64,000 nucleotides of DNA from Gammaproteobacteria bacterium (GTDB lineage: Bacteria; Pseudomonadota; Gammaproteobacteria; Pseudomonadales; Pseudohongiellaceae), in assembly GCA_018661465.1 (NCBI GenBank), contig JABJIC010000031.1, positions 1 through 64,000 of the forward strand. The letters are read 5' to 3'. This document shows, piece after piece, positions 34,189 through 43,017 of this stretch. Under the pieces are notes generated by a model. The model searched no databases. It was not told where the DNA came from and saw only the letters and a program-made list of their open reading frames with translations. The translations under genes were made by a program, and so were the position numbers. Every line of letters starts with the position of its first letter. Within the stretch, counting starts at the first letter, position 1.

Positions 34189-34733
34189 TAGTTATCATCC
34201 TCTGGCGGAGGTGGACGAAGTCTACGCCCCGGGTCACTGGTGTCTCTTGGTCCACCTGGGCCGCCATTTCTTCCTCTGAAACCATCGCGGCCATCACGGG
34301 GTCCGCGGCGTTCGACAAATTCCATTGCCATCTGGCGTTCTTCTTCACTTAGCTCATCGAGTATGGTGCCTGTTTGTTCATGGGACATCGCCTGATATCT
34401 GACATTCACTTCTCTTAAGGTACGAAAAGCCTGGGTCAAACCTGCCGCGTCAAATGGCCGGGCGGACATCAGCTGATTAACTTCGCGTTGAGCAGCAACC
34501 ATTTCCATTCTAAGTGGCCTAACTTCCTCAAAGCTTTGCCGTAGGAGAGGATCTAATTCCTCGCGTCTAACATCACTTAAATCACGTACGATCCAGCCTA
34601 CGTTGGGAGGCAGGGGTCGACTTGATTCGAGCCTGTCCATATTGGAGTAACGAAAGGCAATGCCCCCGATGAAAACCAGGTTGATCGCCAGTGAAACAAT
34701 CAGAACGACATTGATTAATTTATTTCTGTTCAT
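34188..34733 (-). CDS. Spy/CnrX-like periplasmic sensor, membrane anchored
   Basis: 181 aa. One N-terminal membrane helix (about 8-28) without an obvious cleavage site, then a helical hairpin region rich in Arg, Glu and Met (REELDPLLRQSFEEVRPLRMEMVAAQREVNQL, LTQAFRTLREVNVRYQAMSHEQ), and a Gly/Arg/Pro-rich tail. This matches heavy-metal-sensor proteins of the CnrX/ZraP/Spy fold. Placed after an ECF sigma and a membrane anti-sigma gene, it is likely the periplasmic signal receiver, as CnrX is in CnrYXH. Which ligand it binds is unknown; the mature part has no Cys. Confidence 0.78.
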   Translation of the reverse strand: MNRNKLINVVLIVSLAINLVFIGGIAFRYSNMDRLESSRPLPPNVGWIVRDLSDVRREELDPLLRQSFEEVRPLRMEMVAAQREVNQLMSARPFDAAGLTQAFRTLREVNVRYQAMSHEQTGTILDELSEEERQMAMEFVERRGPRDGRDGFRGRNGGPGGPRDTSDPGRRLRPPPPEDDN

Positions 34734-34735
34734 GG

Positions 34736-35185
34736 CTAGAACAAATTCTCCGAATAGTCATTAAGAGACAGCATAGTAAGTTCGTCTTCCCAGTAGGAAA
34801 AACCATCGTTTTCCATGCCGATACCGAAGCTAAAAAAGTTTCCGATTACAATGCCGAATACCAGCGGTAAACAGGCAACCATTGCTGGTCTCCAGATTTG
34901 CTTTCCAAAATTATTGGCCGGCAGTAACCAATCTAATATTTGGTCGAATAGAGATCTGTCCTGCTCTGGTAGAGCCTGATTCAGTACGCGAGACTGTAAA
35001 GATGGAAACTCCGGCACTTCAATTTTATTCATCAGCTCATTTAATTCCTGATGCTGAGTTAGAAGGCTTTGTGCTTCCACATTGCTTGCTAGAAAACTGA
35101 GACATTCCTCTCGGATCGATTCTGGCCACTGGCCGGATTCGGTTCCGTAGGTTTCTACAAGTTTTGTAAACTCTTCAATAGTCAT
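34736..35185 (-). CDS. Putative membrane anti-sigma factor
   Basis: 149 aa. The cytoplasmic N-terminal half is helical (MTIEEFTKLVETYGTESGQWPE...), followed by one membrane segment at about 101-121 (MVACLPLVFGIVIGNFFSF) and a short acidic periplasmic tail. There is no zinc HxxxCxxC motif, so it is not a ZAS-type anti-sigma. Its position between an ECF sigma gene (31 bases upstream) and a Spy/CnrX-like sensor (2 bases downstream) supports the call. The assignment is mainly from context and topology. Confidence 0.7.
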   Translation of the reverse strand: MTIEEFTKLVETYGTESGQWPESIREECLSFLASNVEAQSLLTQHQELNELMNKIEVPEFPSLQSRVLNQALPEQDRSLFDQILDWLLPANNFGKQIWRPAMVACLPLVFGIVIGNFFSFGIGMENDGFSYWEDELTMLSLNDYSENLF

Positions 35186-35216
35186 AGTTTTTCCTGCCGC
35201 GTCTCGAATTCACTAT

Positions 35217-35783
35217 TCAGTCGCCCTGCTTGTGTTCATCTACTATCAATAGTTGATCTCGTAAGCTTCGCTTTGCTCTAGCAATTGCTGATTCCAAAGC
35301 TGTAATAGAGATATTCATAATAGCAGCGGCTTCCTTGTTGGAAAAACCCTGATAGTGGCAAAGGCTGAGTGCACTTCGCTGGCTTTCAGGCAGCAGATCC
35401 ATTGCCTGCTTAAGTAGTTGCAGTTTTCCACCGTCATCGCTGCTGCTGTCATTATTGCTGCCATAACTTGAACTAATTTGTTCAATCTCTTCTTCAAAGC
35501 TTTCCTGAGTCTGTACTCTTCCATGTTTTCTTAAATAATCAATACATAGGTTGTGTGCAATTCGATGTAGCCAGGTACTTAATTTAGCCTTCTCCGGATT
35601 CCATTTTCGAGCATTGATCCAGAGCCTTAAGAACACTTCCTGACTGATGTCTTCAGTGTCTTTTTGGTTTCCAAGAATCCTGAAAGCGTAATGACTAATG
35701 GATTTTAGATGCTGATTTACGATAGTTTGATAGGCTGAACGATCACCCTCACAAACAGCCAACATCAATTCTTCATCAGTCAT
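35217..35783 (-). CDS. ECF-type RNA polymerase sigma factor
   Basis: 188 aa. Sigma region 2: YQTIVNQHLKSISHYAFRILGNQKDTEDISQEVFLRLW and STWLHRIAHNLCIDYLRK (-10 recognition). Region 4: LPESQRSALSLCHYQGFSNKEAAAIMNISITALESAIARAKRSLRD (-35 recognition). The linker is an acidic Ser/Asp/Gly stretch. It is the first gene of a sigma, anti-sigma, sensor operon and probably drives its own promoter in the 119-base gap to the EF-hand gene, where I could not pick a reliable ECF consensus by eye. Confidence 0.94.
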   Translation of the reverse strand: MTDEELMLAVCEGDRSAYQTIVNQHLKSISHYAFRILGNQKDTEDISQEVFLRLWINARKWNPEKAKLSTWLHRIAHNLCIDYLRKHGRVQTQESFEEEIEQISSSYGSNNDSSSDDGGKLQLLKQAMDLLPESQRSALSLCHYQGFSNKEAAAIMNISITALESAIARAKRSLRDQLLIVDEHKQGD

Positions 35784-35902
35784 TACGCTTTAGGTTCCCC
35801 CACTTTGCATTCTAGTTCTGCCTACATCCTATCCTAATCCCTTGTTGTAGGGACATTGTTCTAAGGATATTGCGGCACGGCTAATGATGCCGAATTGAAC
35901 GA

Positions 35903-36466
35903 TTAGGCGCGTGGAGGTCTGTCTCCAGTTTGTCCGCCACGTGGGCTTCCCTGTCGGCGGCCTCCAGCTCGAGGTCCGCCTCGACGCTGCGGGCGTAACT
36001 CTTGAGCTGTGAGTGCACCATTATTATCTTGGTCCAGCCTGAGGAATGTCGCTTCCTGAAATTCAGCGAGGCTTACAAATTCATCGCCATCCCTGTTCAT
36101 TTCTTGAAATTGCTCATTCGCTCGCAGTTCCATCATTTCCTGCATTAGGGCTCGTTGTTCTTCGCTGGGTTCAGATCGTTGTCCATCAGCGTCGCCGCGG
36201 TTGCCACGATTGCCTCGACCTCCTGCCATAGGGCCGGGCCTGCCAGTTAGAAATTCATCAATGGAAAGTACGCCGTCCTCATTGCTGTCGATTCTGGCGA
36301 AGGCTCTGGTATCTCCTTCCTGAAATTCTGCAAAGCTGACACTGTCATCACCATTGCTATCGAGATTTGCCAACGGATTCCTGTCCTGCTCATCGGCAGC
36401 CATAGTTGTAGTCGGGATGCTAAGTACACCGAGACTGATAAGTAATCTTAATTTTCTCATGTTCAT
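35903..36466 (-). CDS. Exported four-EF-hand calcium-binding protein
   Basis: 187 aa with a signal peptide ending at TMAAD. Four canonical EF-hand loops: D36-E47, D60-E71, N124-E135 and D145-E156, in two pairs separated by a Gly/Arg/Asp/Asn-rich linker (RGNRGNRGD). The tail is Arg/Gly/Pro-rich. It should bind Ca2+ in the periplasm. It lies just upstream of, and on the same strand as, the ECF sigma operon, and its Gly/Arg/Pro-rich tail resembles that of the sensor protein. It may be a target or a Ca2+ input of that system (inference). Confidence 0.88.
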   Translation of the reverse strand: MNMRKLRLLISLGVLSIPTTTMAADEQDRNPLANLDSNGDDSVSFAEFQEGDTRAFARIDSNEDGVLSIDEFLTGRPGPMAGGRGNRGNRGDADGQRSEPSEEQRALMQEMMELRANEQFQEMNRDGDEFVSLAEFQEATFLRLDQDNNGALTAQELRPQRRGGPRAGGRRQGSPRGGQTGDRPPRA

Positions 36467-36636
36467 TCTCCTGCTGAGATGCTTGTTGATTCATGTAAAA
36501 GACATTGTCAGCTAGCTGTCTATTATCTATACGCAGGTAGCTTGAAAATCAGTCTCTCCAAATCAGACAAGCGCGCAGCAGCGGTTGATTCGACTCCAAT
36601 TCCGTGTAATCTTGGGCTCTTCCAATACTAAGAATA

Positions 36637-37593
36637 ATGACGGTGACCGACATGAATGCCCTCTTGAAATCAAATTCCAACAATAAGAGCAAACTGCTGG
36701 GCTCAAGCATTTTGCTTATCTCTAGCCTGCTGGCTTCAACAATTAGCGTAGCAGCGGAATATGTACTTGACCCTGACTGGCCGAAACCTCTTCCCGATGG
36801 AATAGAGTGGGGCCAAACTCCTAATGTCACCATCGATCAGGAAGGCTTTATCTATGCCTTCCATCGCGCCGAACCACCTGTAATGAAGTTCGACTCGGAA
36901 GGCAATCTTGTGGACAGCTGGGGCTCGGAGTGGGTCTCGCTTCCCCATGGGTTTCGCGCATCCCCTGACGGCTCTCTTTGGGCTACTGACTACCATCCTC
37001 AAACCGGTCATACAGTCACCAAGTTTGATACCAATGGCAAGGTGCTATTGAGACTAGGAGCGCGTGGTTTCCGCGGAGTAGGACCAAATACATTTGATGG
37101 TCCAGCCGACGTAGCTGTAGCCGAGAATGGCGATATCTTCGTGTCAGATGGTCACTGGAACAATCGAATCGTTAAATTCAGTAAGGAAGGGCGTTACCTC
37201 ATGGAATGGGGAACCAAGGGAACTGGTGCAGGCGAATTAGATCTGCCCCATACAATCGTAATTGATCGACGTGGCCGTGTGTTGGTGGGCGACAGGTCTA
37301 ATCATCGCATCCAGATTTTTAGTCAGGATGGAGAATACATCACCGAATGGGATCAGTTTGGCTGGCCAAGTGGCATGTTTATCGACGACAACGACATTCT
37401 CTATGTTGCCGATTATCAGAGCAAAAGAGGAGTTACCTACGGCAGTGCTGAAGATGGCACGGTCATGGGCTTCATCGAAGGCTCGGAGCCGGAAGGCGTG
37501 GTTGTAGACGCCGAGGGAAATGTATACACCGGCGAAGTTACCGGTGGTGAGGGTGGCGACGGCATGATCATGCGGAAATTCATCAAGCAGTAA
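36637..37593 (+). CDS. Exported NHL-repeat propeller, amidating-lyase-like (second copy)
   Basis: 318 aa. Start ATG 36637 is followed by a nearby alternative ATG 36652; neither has a strong site. Hydrophobic signal region ends near SVAAEY. NHL blades: LPHGFRASPDGSLWATDY, FDGPADVAVAENGDIFVSDG, LDLPHTIVIDRRGRVLVGDRSNHRIQIFSQDGEYITEW, and a closing PEGVVVDAEGNVYTGEV. Shared blade sequences with the 22.7-kb protein, for example the blade ending NxRIQIF, mark the two as paralogues. It diverges from the EF-hand gene. Catalysis unproven. Confidence 0.82.
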   Translation: MTVTDMNALLKSNSNNKSKLLGSSILLISSLLASTISVAAEYVLDPDWPKPLPDGIEWGQTPNVTIDQEGFIYAFHRAEPPVMKFDSEGNLVDSWGSEWVSLPHGFRASPDGSLWATDYHPQTGHTVTKFDTNGKVLLRLGARGFRGVGPNTFDGPADVAVAENGDIFVSDGHWNNRIVKFSKEGRYLMEWGTKGTGAGELDLPHTIVIDRRGRVLVGDRSNHRIQIFSQDGEYITEWDQFGWPSGMFIDDNDILYVADYQSKRGVTYGSAEDGTVMGFIEGSEPEGVVVDAEGNVYTGEVTGGEGGDGMIMRKFIKQ

Positions 37594-37842
37594 GCTTCTC
37601 CAAGCGGGTCTATTTTTTGAGAACCGGCCACACCGGTGCTTAAAGAATAGGCCTCGCCTTCAATAATTTGTTAGAATCCTGCCTCTTTTTTCAAGCGATC
37701 CACTATGAATCGCTGATTTTCGACGAATATCACCGGCTCGGCTGAAACCCTGTGTATTCCGTGGTTTTGCCTGAATAGCTACGGATTTAGTGAGCAGATA
37801 GTGTTTTAACTGGTGTTAATCAGTTGTTTTAGAGAGATTTCC

Positions 37843-39729
37843 ATGGATTTAGTAGAAGAAAAGCTGGGTGAACATCATCTCGACGAGAGAGAAGTCGTCG
37901 ATGTAGTGGTGCGCTTTGCTGGCGATTCCGGCGACGGAATGCAACTTACGGGAAGTAATTTCACCGAAGCTACGGCCCTCTATGGAAATGACCTTTCGAC
38001 TTTTCCTGATTTCCCGGCAGAAATTCGCGCTCCCATAGGAGCTACCTTTGGCGTTTCCGCTTTCCAAATTTATTTTGGAGCCGAAGATGTCACCACCGCG
38101 GGTGATGCTCTGGATGTTCTGGTGGCAATGAATCCTGCTGCTCTGGTTACCAATATTGCCAATCTGGTAGATGGCGGATTGGTGATTATCGATAGCGGCG
38201 CTTTCACTGCGAAGAATTTGCAAAAAGCCAAATATGAAAATAATCCCTTAGAAGATGGATCCCTCGATGGTTTCCGGGTTCTAGCTATTGATATTTCCAA
38301 ACATGTATTGGCAGCTGTTGAATCTTTCGAGCTTGGCCATAAGGGGGCACTGCGTTGCAAGAATATGTGGACTCTGGGTTTGGTCATGTGGCTGTTTGAT
38401 CGCGACAGGGAAGCTACAATTGAGAGTCTACAGGAGAAGTTTTCAAGCAAGCCGGAAATTGCCGGAGCAAATATTGCTGCTCTCAATGCAGGTCACGCCT
38501 ATGGCGAGACAGCTGAGCTTCCTTCTGGTATTCATGTCTATAAAGTTCCAAAGGCAAAAGTTCTACCTGGCACCTACAGAAATGTTACTGGCACCACTGC
38601 CTTGGCCTGGGGATTAATAGCAGGTTCCGAGCTGGCTGAAATTGATCTTCTGTTTGCTTCCTATCCGATCACGCCGGCATCCGGTCTCTTGCACGAGCTG
38701 GCGAGTCGTAAAGAATTTCGCGTAAGCACCTTTCAAGCTGAAGATGAAATTGCAGCAGTTTGCTCTGCTATTGGAGCTTCTTTCGCTGGCGCTTTAGGCA
38801 TTACCTCAAGTGCAGGCCCCGGAATAGCACTTAAGGCTGAGGGCATCTCCTTGGCCGCAGCAACAGAGCTGCCTCTGATCGTGGTGAATACTCAGCGCGG
38901 TGGTCCGTCTACTGGTTTGCCCACCAAGACGGAACAATCTGACCTGTTGATGTCAGTCTACGGGCGTCACGGTGATACACCGATGCCGGTGATCTCAACA
39001 TCCAGCCCTACGGATTGCTTCGAAGTAGCTATAGAAGCGGTACGTCTTGCTACCAAATATATGACCCCGGTGATGCTTCTCTCCGATGGCTATCTGGCCA
39101 ATGCGGCGGAGCCATGGAAGATACCTGATACAAGCACTCTAACCCCGTTTCCTGTGAAACATCACAGTGAAGTGGAGGGGTTTAAACCTTCATTACGTGA
39201 CGAAGAAACTCTTGCGCGAGTGTGGGCGAAACCTGGAACACCTGGAATGGAACATCGTCTCGGGGGAATTGAGAGTAGCTTCGAAACTGGTGACATCTCC
39301 TATGATCCGGAAAATCATCAGAAGATGACTGATCTGCGCAAGGCAAAGATTGACGGTATTGCTAAAGACATCCCTGATCAGCAAGTCTGTCTCGGAAATG
39401 ATTCGGGGAAATTGGCTGTAGTTGGGTGGGGTTCAACTTTTGGTGCAATCCATCAGGCAGTTAAACGAGCTCGAAATGAGGGCCTGGATGTTTCCCATAT
39501 TCAGGTTAGATATATTTCACCTCTGCCTGCAAATCTGGAAGAATTATTGCGAAGTTTTGATGCGATTCTTATTCCGGAAATGAATACCGGACAGTTTATA
39601 AAATTGATTCGCTCCGAATTTTTAATTGATGCAGAAGGTGTCAATAAAGTTGCCGGACAGCCTTTCAAAATAGGTGAAATACTGGCGGCTATCCACGAGA
39701 AGTTTAAAAAACTGGAGGGCAAGTCATGA
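37843..39729 (+). CDS. korA: 2-oxoacid:ferredoxin oxidoreductase, fused gamma-alpha subunit (KorA-like)
   Basis: 628 aa from ATG 37843, where AGAGAG precedes; a start ten codons earlier lacks a ribosome site. The N-terminal third is the gamma domain (VRFAGDSGDGMQLTGSNFTEA). The alpha/TPP-pyrimidine domain follows with YPITPASGLLHELAS and FQAEDEIAAVCSAIGASFAG, then the C-terminal CoA-related region. This fused form pairs with KorB to oxidise 2-oxoglutarate or similar acids to acyl-CoA with ferredoxin reduction. The stop overlaps korB by 4 bases (ATGA). No ferredoxin gene is adjacent. Confidence 0.92.
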   Translation: MDLVEEKLGEHHLDEREVVDVVVRFAGDSGDGMQLTGSNFTEATALYGNDLSTFPDFPAEIRAPIGATFGVSAFQIYFGAEDVTTAGDALDVLVAMNPAALVTNIANLVDGGLVIIDSGAFTAKNLQKAKYENNPLEDGSLDGFRVLAIDISKHVLAAVESFELGHKGALRCKNMWTLGLVMWLFDRDREATIESLQEKFSSKPEIAGANIAALNAGHAYGETAELPSGIHVYKVPKAKVLPGTYRNVTGTTALAWGLIAGSELAEIDLLFASYPITPASGLLHELASRKEFRVSTFQAEDEIAAVCSAIGASFAGALGITSSAGPGIALKAEGISLAAATELPLIVVNTQRGGPSTGLPTKTEQSDLLMSVYGRHGDTPMPVISTSSPTDCFEVAIEAVRLATKYMTPVMLLSDGYLANAAEPWKIPDTSTLTPFPVKHHSEVEGFKPSLRDEETLARVWAKPGTPGMEHRLGGIESSFETGDISYDPENHQKMTDLRKAKIDGIAKDIPDQQVCLGNDSGKLAVVGWGSTFGAIHQAVKRARNEGLDVSHIQVRYISPLPANLEELLRSFDAILIPEMNTGQFIKLIRSEFLIDAEGVNKVAGQPFKIGEILAAIHEKFKKLEGKS

Positions 39730-40733
39730 ATGAAGCTGTTACCAAGCTGACCTTGAAAGACTTTGCTTCCGATCAGGAAGTTCGTTGGTGTCCCGGTTGT
39801 GGCGACTACGCCATTCTGAAAACTATTCAGAGGCTGATGCCAGAACTCGATAGCCCTCGAGAGAATCAGGTTTTTATTTCAGGAATCGGATGTTCCTCGC
39901 GCTTTCCGTATTACATGAACACCTATGGCTTTCACACTATTCATGGTCGCGCTCCTGCAGTGGCAACCGGTGTTAAGCTCGCTAATCCGGAATTGGATGT
40001 TTGGGTGATTACCGGTGATGGTGATGGTTTTAGTATCGGTGGCAACCACATGATTCATGCCTTGCGTCGCAATGTGGATCTTCAGATATTACTTTTTAAT
40101 AATGAGATATATGGACTGACCAAAGGCCAGTACTCGCCGACGTCTCAGCGTGGAACCAAGTCGCCATCGTCTCCCAAGGGCTCCATCGACTCTCCTTTAT
40201 CTCCCTGTGAAGTAGCTCTCGGTTCTGGTGCTACTTTTATTGCTCGCTCTATCGATACCGAAGCAAAGCATTTGTCTGCCGTTACGCGTCGCGCCTATGA
40301 CCATAACGGTGCGTCCTTCGTGGAAATTTTACAAAACTGCCCAATCTATGCCGATGGCATTTTCGATTCGGTAAAAGACAAGAAAACTGCCGCCGACTTC
40401 AAATTGATACTGGAGCACGGGCAGCCTTGCGTGTTTGGAAAGGAAGCAGAGAAGGGAATTCATTTGAATCGTGACACTCTTGCTCTTGAAGTTGTCTCCT
40501 CAGATGATGCGGATAAGCCACTATTAATTCACGATGAAAATAATAAGATTCTGGCAAATATGCTCGCCACCATGAGCAATCCTGATTTTCCTGTGGCGGT
40601 TGGTGTTATCTATCAAGAATCCAAGGCTTCTTTTATTGAGGATACTCAAGCAGTATTAAAGGAAGCTAGAAACGGAACCGCATCTTTGCAGGAGTTACTG
40701 CTAAGTGGTCACACTTGGGAAGTTTCCTCCTAA
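39726..40733 (+). CDS. korB: 2-oxoacid:ferredoxin oxidoreductase beta subunit (KorB-like)
   Basis: 335 aa. WCPGCGDYAILKTIQR near the N-terminus supplies cluster cysteines together with GIGCSSRFPYYMNTYGFHTIHGRA. The thiamine diphosphate motif is GDGDGFSIGGNHMIHALRRNVDL...NNEIYGLTKGQYSPTS. The QYSPTS with two-subunit organisation is typical of the KorAB type from aerobes. The ATG overlaps the korA stop by 4 bases, so the pair is translationally coupled. Substrate assigned from the family. Confidence 0.93.
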   Translation: MNEAVTKLTLKDFASDQEVRWCPGCGDYAILKTIQRLMPELDSPRENQVFISGIGCSSRFPYYMNTYGFHTIHGRAPAVATGVKLANPELDVWVITGDGDGFSIGGNHMIHALRRNVDLQILLFNNEIYGLTKGQYSPTSQRGTKSPSSPKGSIDSPLSPCEVALGSGATFIARSIDTEAKHLSAVTRRAYDHNGASFVEILQNCPIYADGIFDSVKDKKTAADFKLILEHGQPCVFGKEAEKGIHLNRDTLALEVVSSDDADKPLLIHDENNKILANMLATMSNPDFPVAVGVIYQESKASFIEDTQAVLKEARNGTASLQELLLSGHTWEVSS

Positions 40734-40826
40734 ATAATTAGGGATTTTAGAGATCTTAGCCTCCGGCAATTCCACTAATTCTGTTACCAATCACAATCTG
40801 CAATAAAACAGGTGTAAACTGAACCT

Positions 40827-42032
40827 ATGAGTAGGCAAATAGATCGCAGAAATTTCCTTCGTATGGGGCTTCAAGGTGTAAGCCTGTTTGCCGCTGGCGG
40901 ATTGGTTTCCAGTTCAATTTCTTCCAAAGCCCATGCTAGCGAATTATCCGTAGGCGTCTTTAATTCTCTAAATGATCTCGATGAACTGCTTCCGCCAGAT
41001 GAAAATGGTGTGATGCTACCACCAGGGTTTAAATCTCGAATTGTGGCAAGGTCGGGCGAAGCTCCTATTGGCCTGCCGGGTTATACCTGGCATCCCGCGC
41101 CGGATGGTGGAGCTACTTTCGCAACCGAAGATGGCGGATGGGTCTATGTCTCCAACAGCGAGGTCCGATCTAATCACGGCGGAGTCGGCGCGCTTCGTTT
41201 TAATAGCGAAGGTGATGTAGTTGATGCCTATTCCATTCTTCAGGACACATCGATTAATTGTGCAGGAGGACCAACTCCCTGGGGCACCTGGTTATCTTGC
41301 GAAGAATTCGATAAAGGTCAGGTTTACGAATGTGACCCGATGGGCAATACAAAGGCAGTGCTCAGATCTGCTTTGGGAACCTTTAAACATGAAGCAGTTG
41401 CTGTCGACGTGCCGAATCAATGCCTCTATCTCACTGAGGATTTAGTAGACGGAGGTTTTTACAGATTCCTTCCTGATAATGGTTTGCCGAATCTCGCCAC
41501 TGGAACTTTGCAGATTGCATCGCTAGTGGAAAGAGAGGTGGATGGAGAGAATGCCTCATTCATTGAGTGGCTAACCGTTCCAGATGCCTTAGCGAGTAAT
41601 GAGCCCACCCGCAAACAGGTCGAGGGTTTTTATCCTTTCAAAGGTGGAGAAGGTATCGGCATCTTTGAAGGCAAAGCTTACTTCACCACGAAACATGACA
41701 ATCGGGTGTGGATTTACCACACCGATTCTCAGCTATTGGATATTCTTTACGATGTGGAGACAAGCTCCAATCCTATTCTAAAGGGCGTGGACAATGTAGT
41801 GATTACACCTACTGGCGATGTGCTGGTCGCCGAAGATAATGGTGATATGCAGCTGGTGGTGTTAACCGAGGACCGTGTTGTTCCGCTTTTGCAGATAATC
41901 GGCCATGAAAGATCTGAAATAACCGGCCCCGCATTTGATCCTTCATTCCAACGCCTATACTTCAGTTCCCAACGTGGCTCCACTGGTCGCAGTACTGGTG
42001 GACTAACCTACGAAATAAGCGCTATAAGCTAA
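40827..42032 (+). CDS. Tat-exported DUF839/PhoX-like protein
   Basis: 401 aa. Twin-arginine signal DRRNFLRMGLQGVSLFAAGG, cleavage near AHAS. The mature part resembles the DUF839/PhoX propeller: LPPGFKSRIVARSGE, WVYVSNSEVRSNHGGVGALRF, TPWGTWLSCEEF, FKHEAVAVD and YLTEDLVDGGFYRFLP. PhoX enzymes are Ca/Fe phosphatases, but the DUF839 family is broader and some members bind metals without known activity. The export of a folded, cofactor-bearing protein by Tat fits. It is followed by another Tat-exported gene after 217 bases. Confidence 0.85.
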   Translation: MSRQIDRRNFLRMGLQGVSLFAAGGLVSSSISSKAHASELSVGVFNSLNDLDELLPPDENGVMLPPGFKSRIVARSGEAPIGLPGYTWHPAPDGGATFATEDGGWVYVSNSEVRSNHGGVGALRFNSEGDVVDAYSILQDTSINCAGGPTPWGTWLSCEEFDKGQVYECDPMGNTKAVLRSALGTFKHEAVAVDVPNQCLYLTEDLVDGGFYRFLPDNGLPNLATGTLQIASLVEREVDGENASFIEWLTVPDALASNEPTRKQVEGFYPFKGGEGIGIFEGKAYFTTKHDNRVWIYHTDSQLLDILYDVETSSNPILKGVDNVVITPTGDVLVAEDNGDMQLVVLTEDRVVPLLQIIGHERSEITGPAFDPSFQRLYFSSQRGSTGRSTGGLTYEISAIS

Positions 42033-42249
42033 TTGCTTCAATCGCCTTTCCTCGGCATTGTTTTTTCAGCCTAGTCAGTCCGTTTATCTATTTAGGTTTG
42101 TTATTCAGGTTAGTAGCCTGTGTGTTGCCTCTTTCCGAAATTTAGTCCCCATAGTTGAATCGCTAAATCGCTTCACTGGCAATTAGATGGTCTGGCGCTG
42201 GATATTTTGCTAGTCTCAAGCCTTGATTCCTTATTCTGCGGAGACAGAA

Positions 42250-43017
42250 ATGGCGCACTCTAAGAAAACCAATGGTGGTAGCTCAGATGATTCTCTGAGA
42301 GACGATCAGCCCAGTAATCTATCTCGACGTAATTTGCTGAAAAGCGCAGGCATCATGGGTGCTGCTGCCGTTAGCTCTGCAACAGCCAGCAATGTTATCG
42401 CGGCAGACTCTCCTGCCAGTCAATCACACAGCACGGCAGATATCGTAGCTACAGAAGCTCTCGAGGTGTTAACTGCCGAAGAGGCCGAAACCCTTGAGGC
42501 GATTTGTGATTGTCTGATTCCTTCCGATGACAATGGACCCGGCGCTAAAGAGGCCAGAGCGATTCACTACATCGACAGATCTCTGGCCAGTGAAAATATT
42601 TCTTCAAGACATGACTACATGGTGAGCATAAGTGCAATTAATGACTTCGCTCGTAAAACCCGCGGCAAGCCTTATTACCAATTAATAACAGATGAGCAAA
42701 ATTCTATTTTGCTTGGTGTGCAACGCAATCGAGTTCCTGGTTGTTCTCCGAGCGGCCCCGGCTTCTTTAATATGGTGCGCAGTCACACTATCGATGGCAC
42801 CTTTTGTGATCCCTACTATGGTGGAAATCAAAACTTCGTTGGCTGGGACATGTTGCGTTATCCGGGCATTCGTCTTGGCGCATCGGAGACTGATGTTTCC
42901 CAAGGCGCTAATTTAGAGCCCAATCATCAATCCGCCTATGACAATCAAACCTACACGAAGATGGCTGCCAATATTCGCGGTGATGTAGATTCAAACGGGG
43001 GCAATGATTATGCCTAG
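42250..43017 (+). CDS. Gluconate 2-dehydrogenase subunit 3 family protein, Tat signal
   Basis: 255 aa from ATG 42250 with GGAG seven bases upstream; the longer frame opens with TTG and no site. The signal SRRNLLKSAGIMGAAAVSSATA is of the Tat type, with a long hydrophilic lead. The mature part has LTAEEAETLEAICDCLIPSDDNGPGAKEARAIHYID and the C-terminal FCDPYYGGNQNFVGWDMLRYPG, the subunit 3 family pattern. It overlaps the GMC gene by 14 bases. In such dehydrogenases the small subunit is needed for export and stability of the flavoprotein. Confidence 0.9.
   Translation: MAHSKKTNGGSSDDSLRDDQPSNLSRRNLLKSAGIMGAAAVSSATASNVIAADSPASQSHSTADIVATEALEVLTAEEAETLEAICDCLIPSDDNGPGAKEARAIHYIDRSLASENISSRHDYMVSISAINDFARKTRGKPYYQLITDEQNSILLGVQRNRVPGCSPSGPGFFNMVRSHTIDGTFCDPYYGGNQNFVGWDMLRYPGIRLGASETDVSQGANLEPNHQSAYDNQTYTKMAANIRGDVDSNGGNDYA

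Noticed and set aside
37630-37660. ACCGG...CCGGT hairpin before korA as a riboswitch or terminator
   Set aside because: The stem is only about five pairs, lies far from a T run, and no riboswitch consensus is visible.
37849-38486. Two overlapping minus-strand frames of 124 and 138 codons inside korA
   Set aside because: They are shadows of the strongly conserved korA frame and have no independent support.
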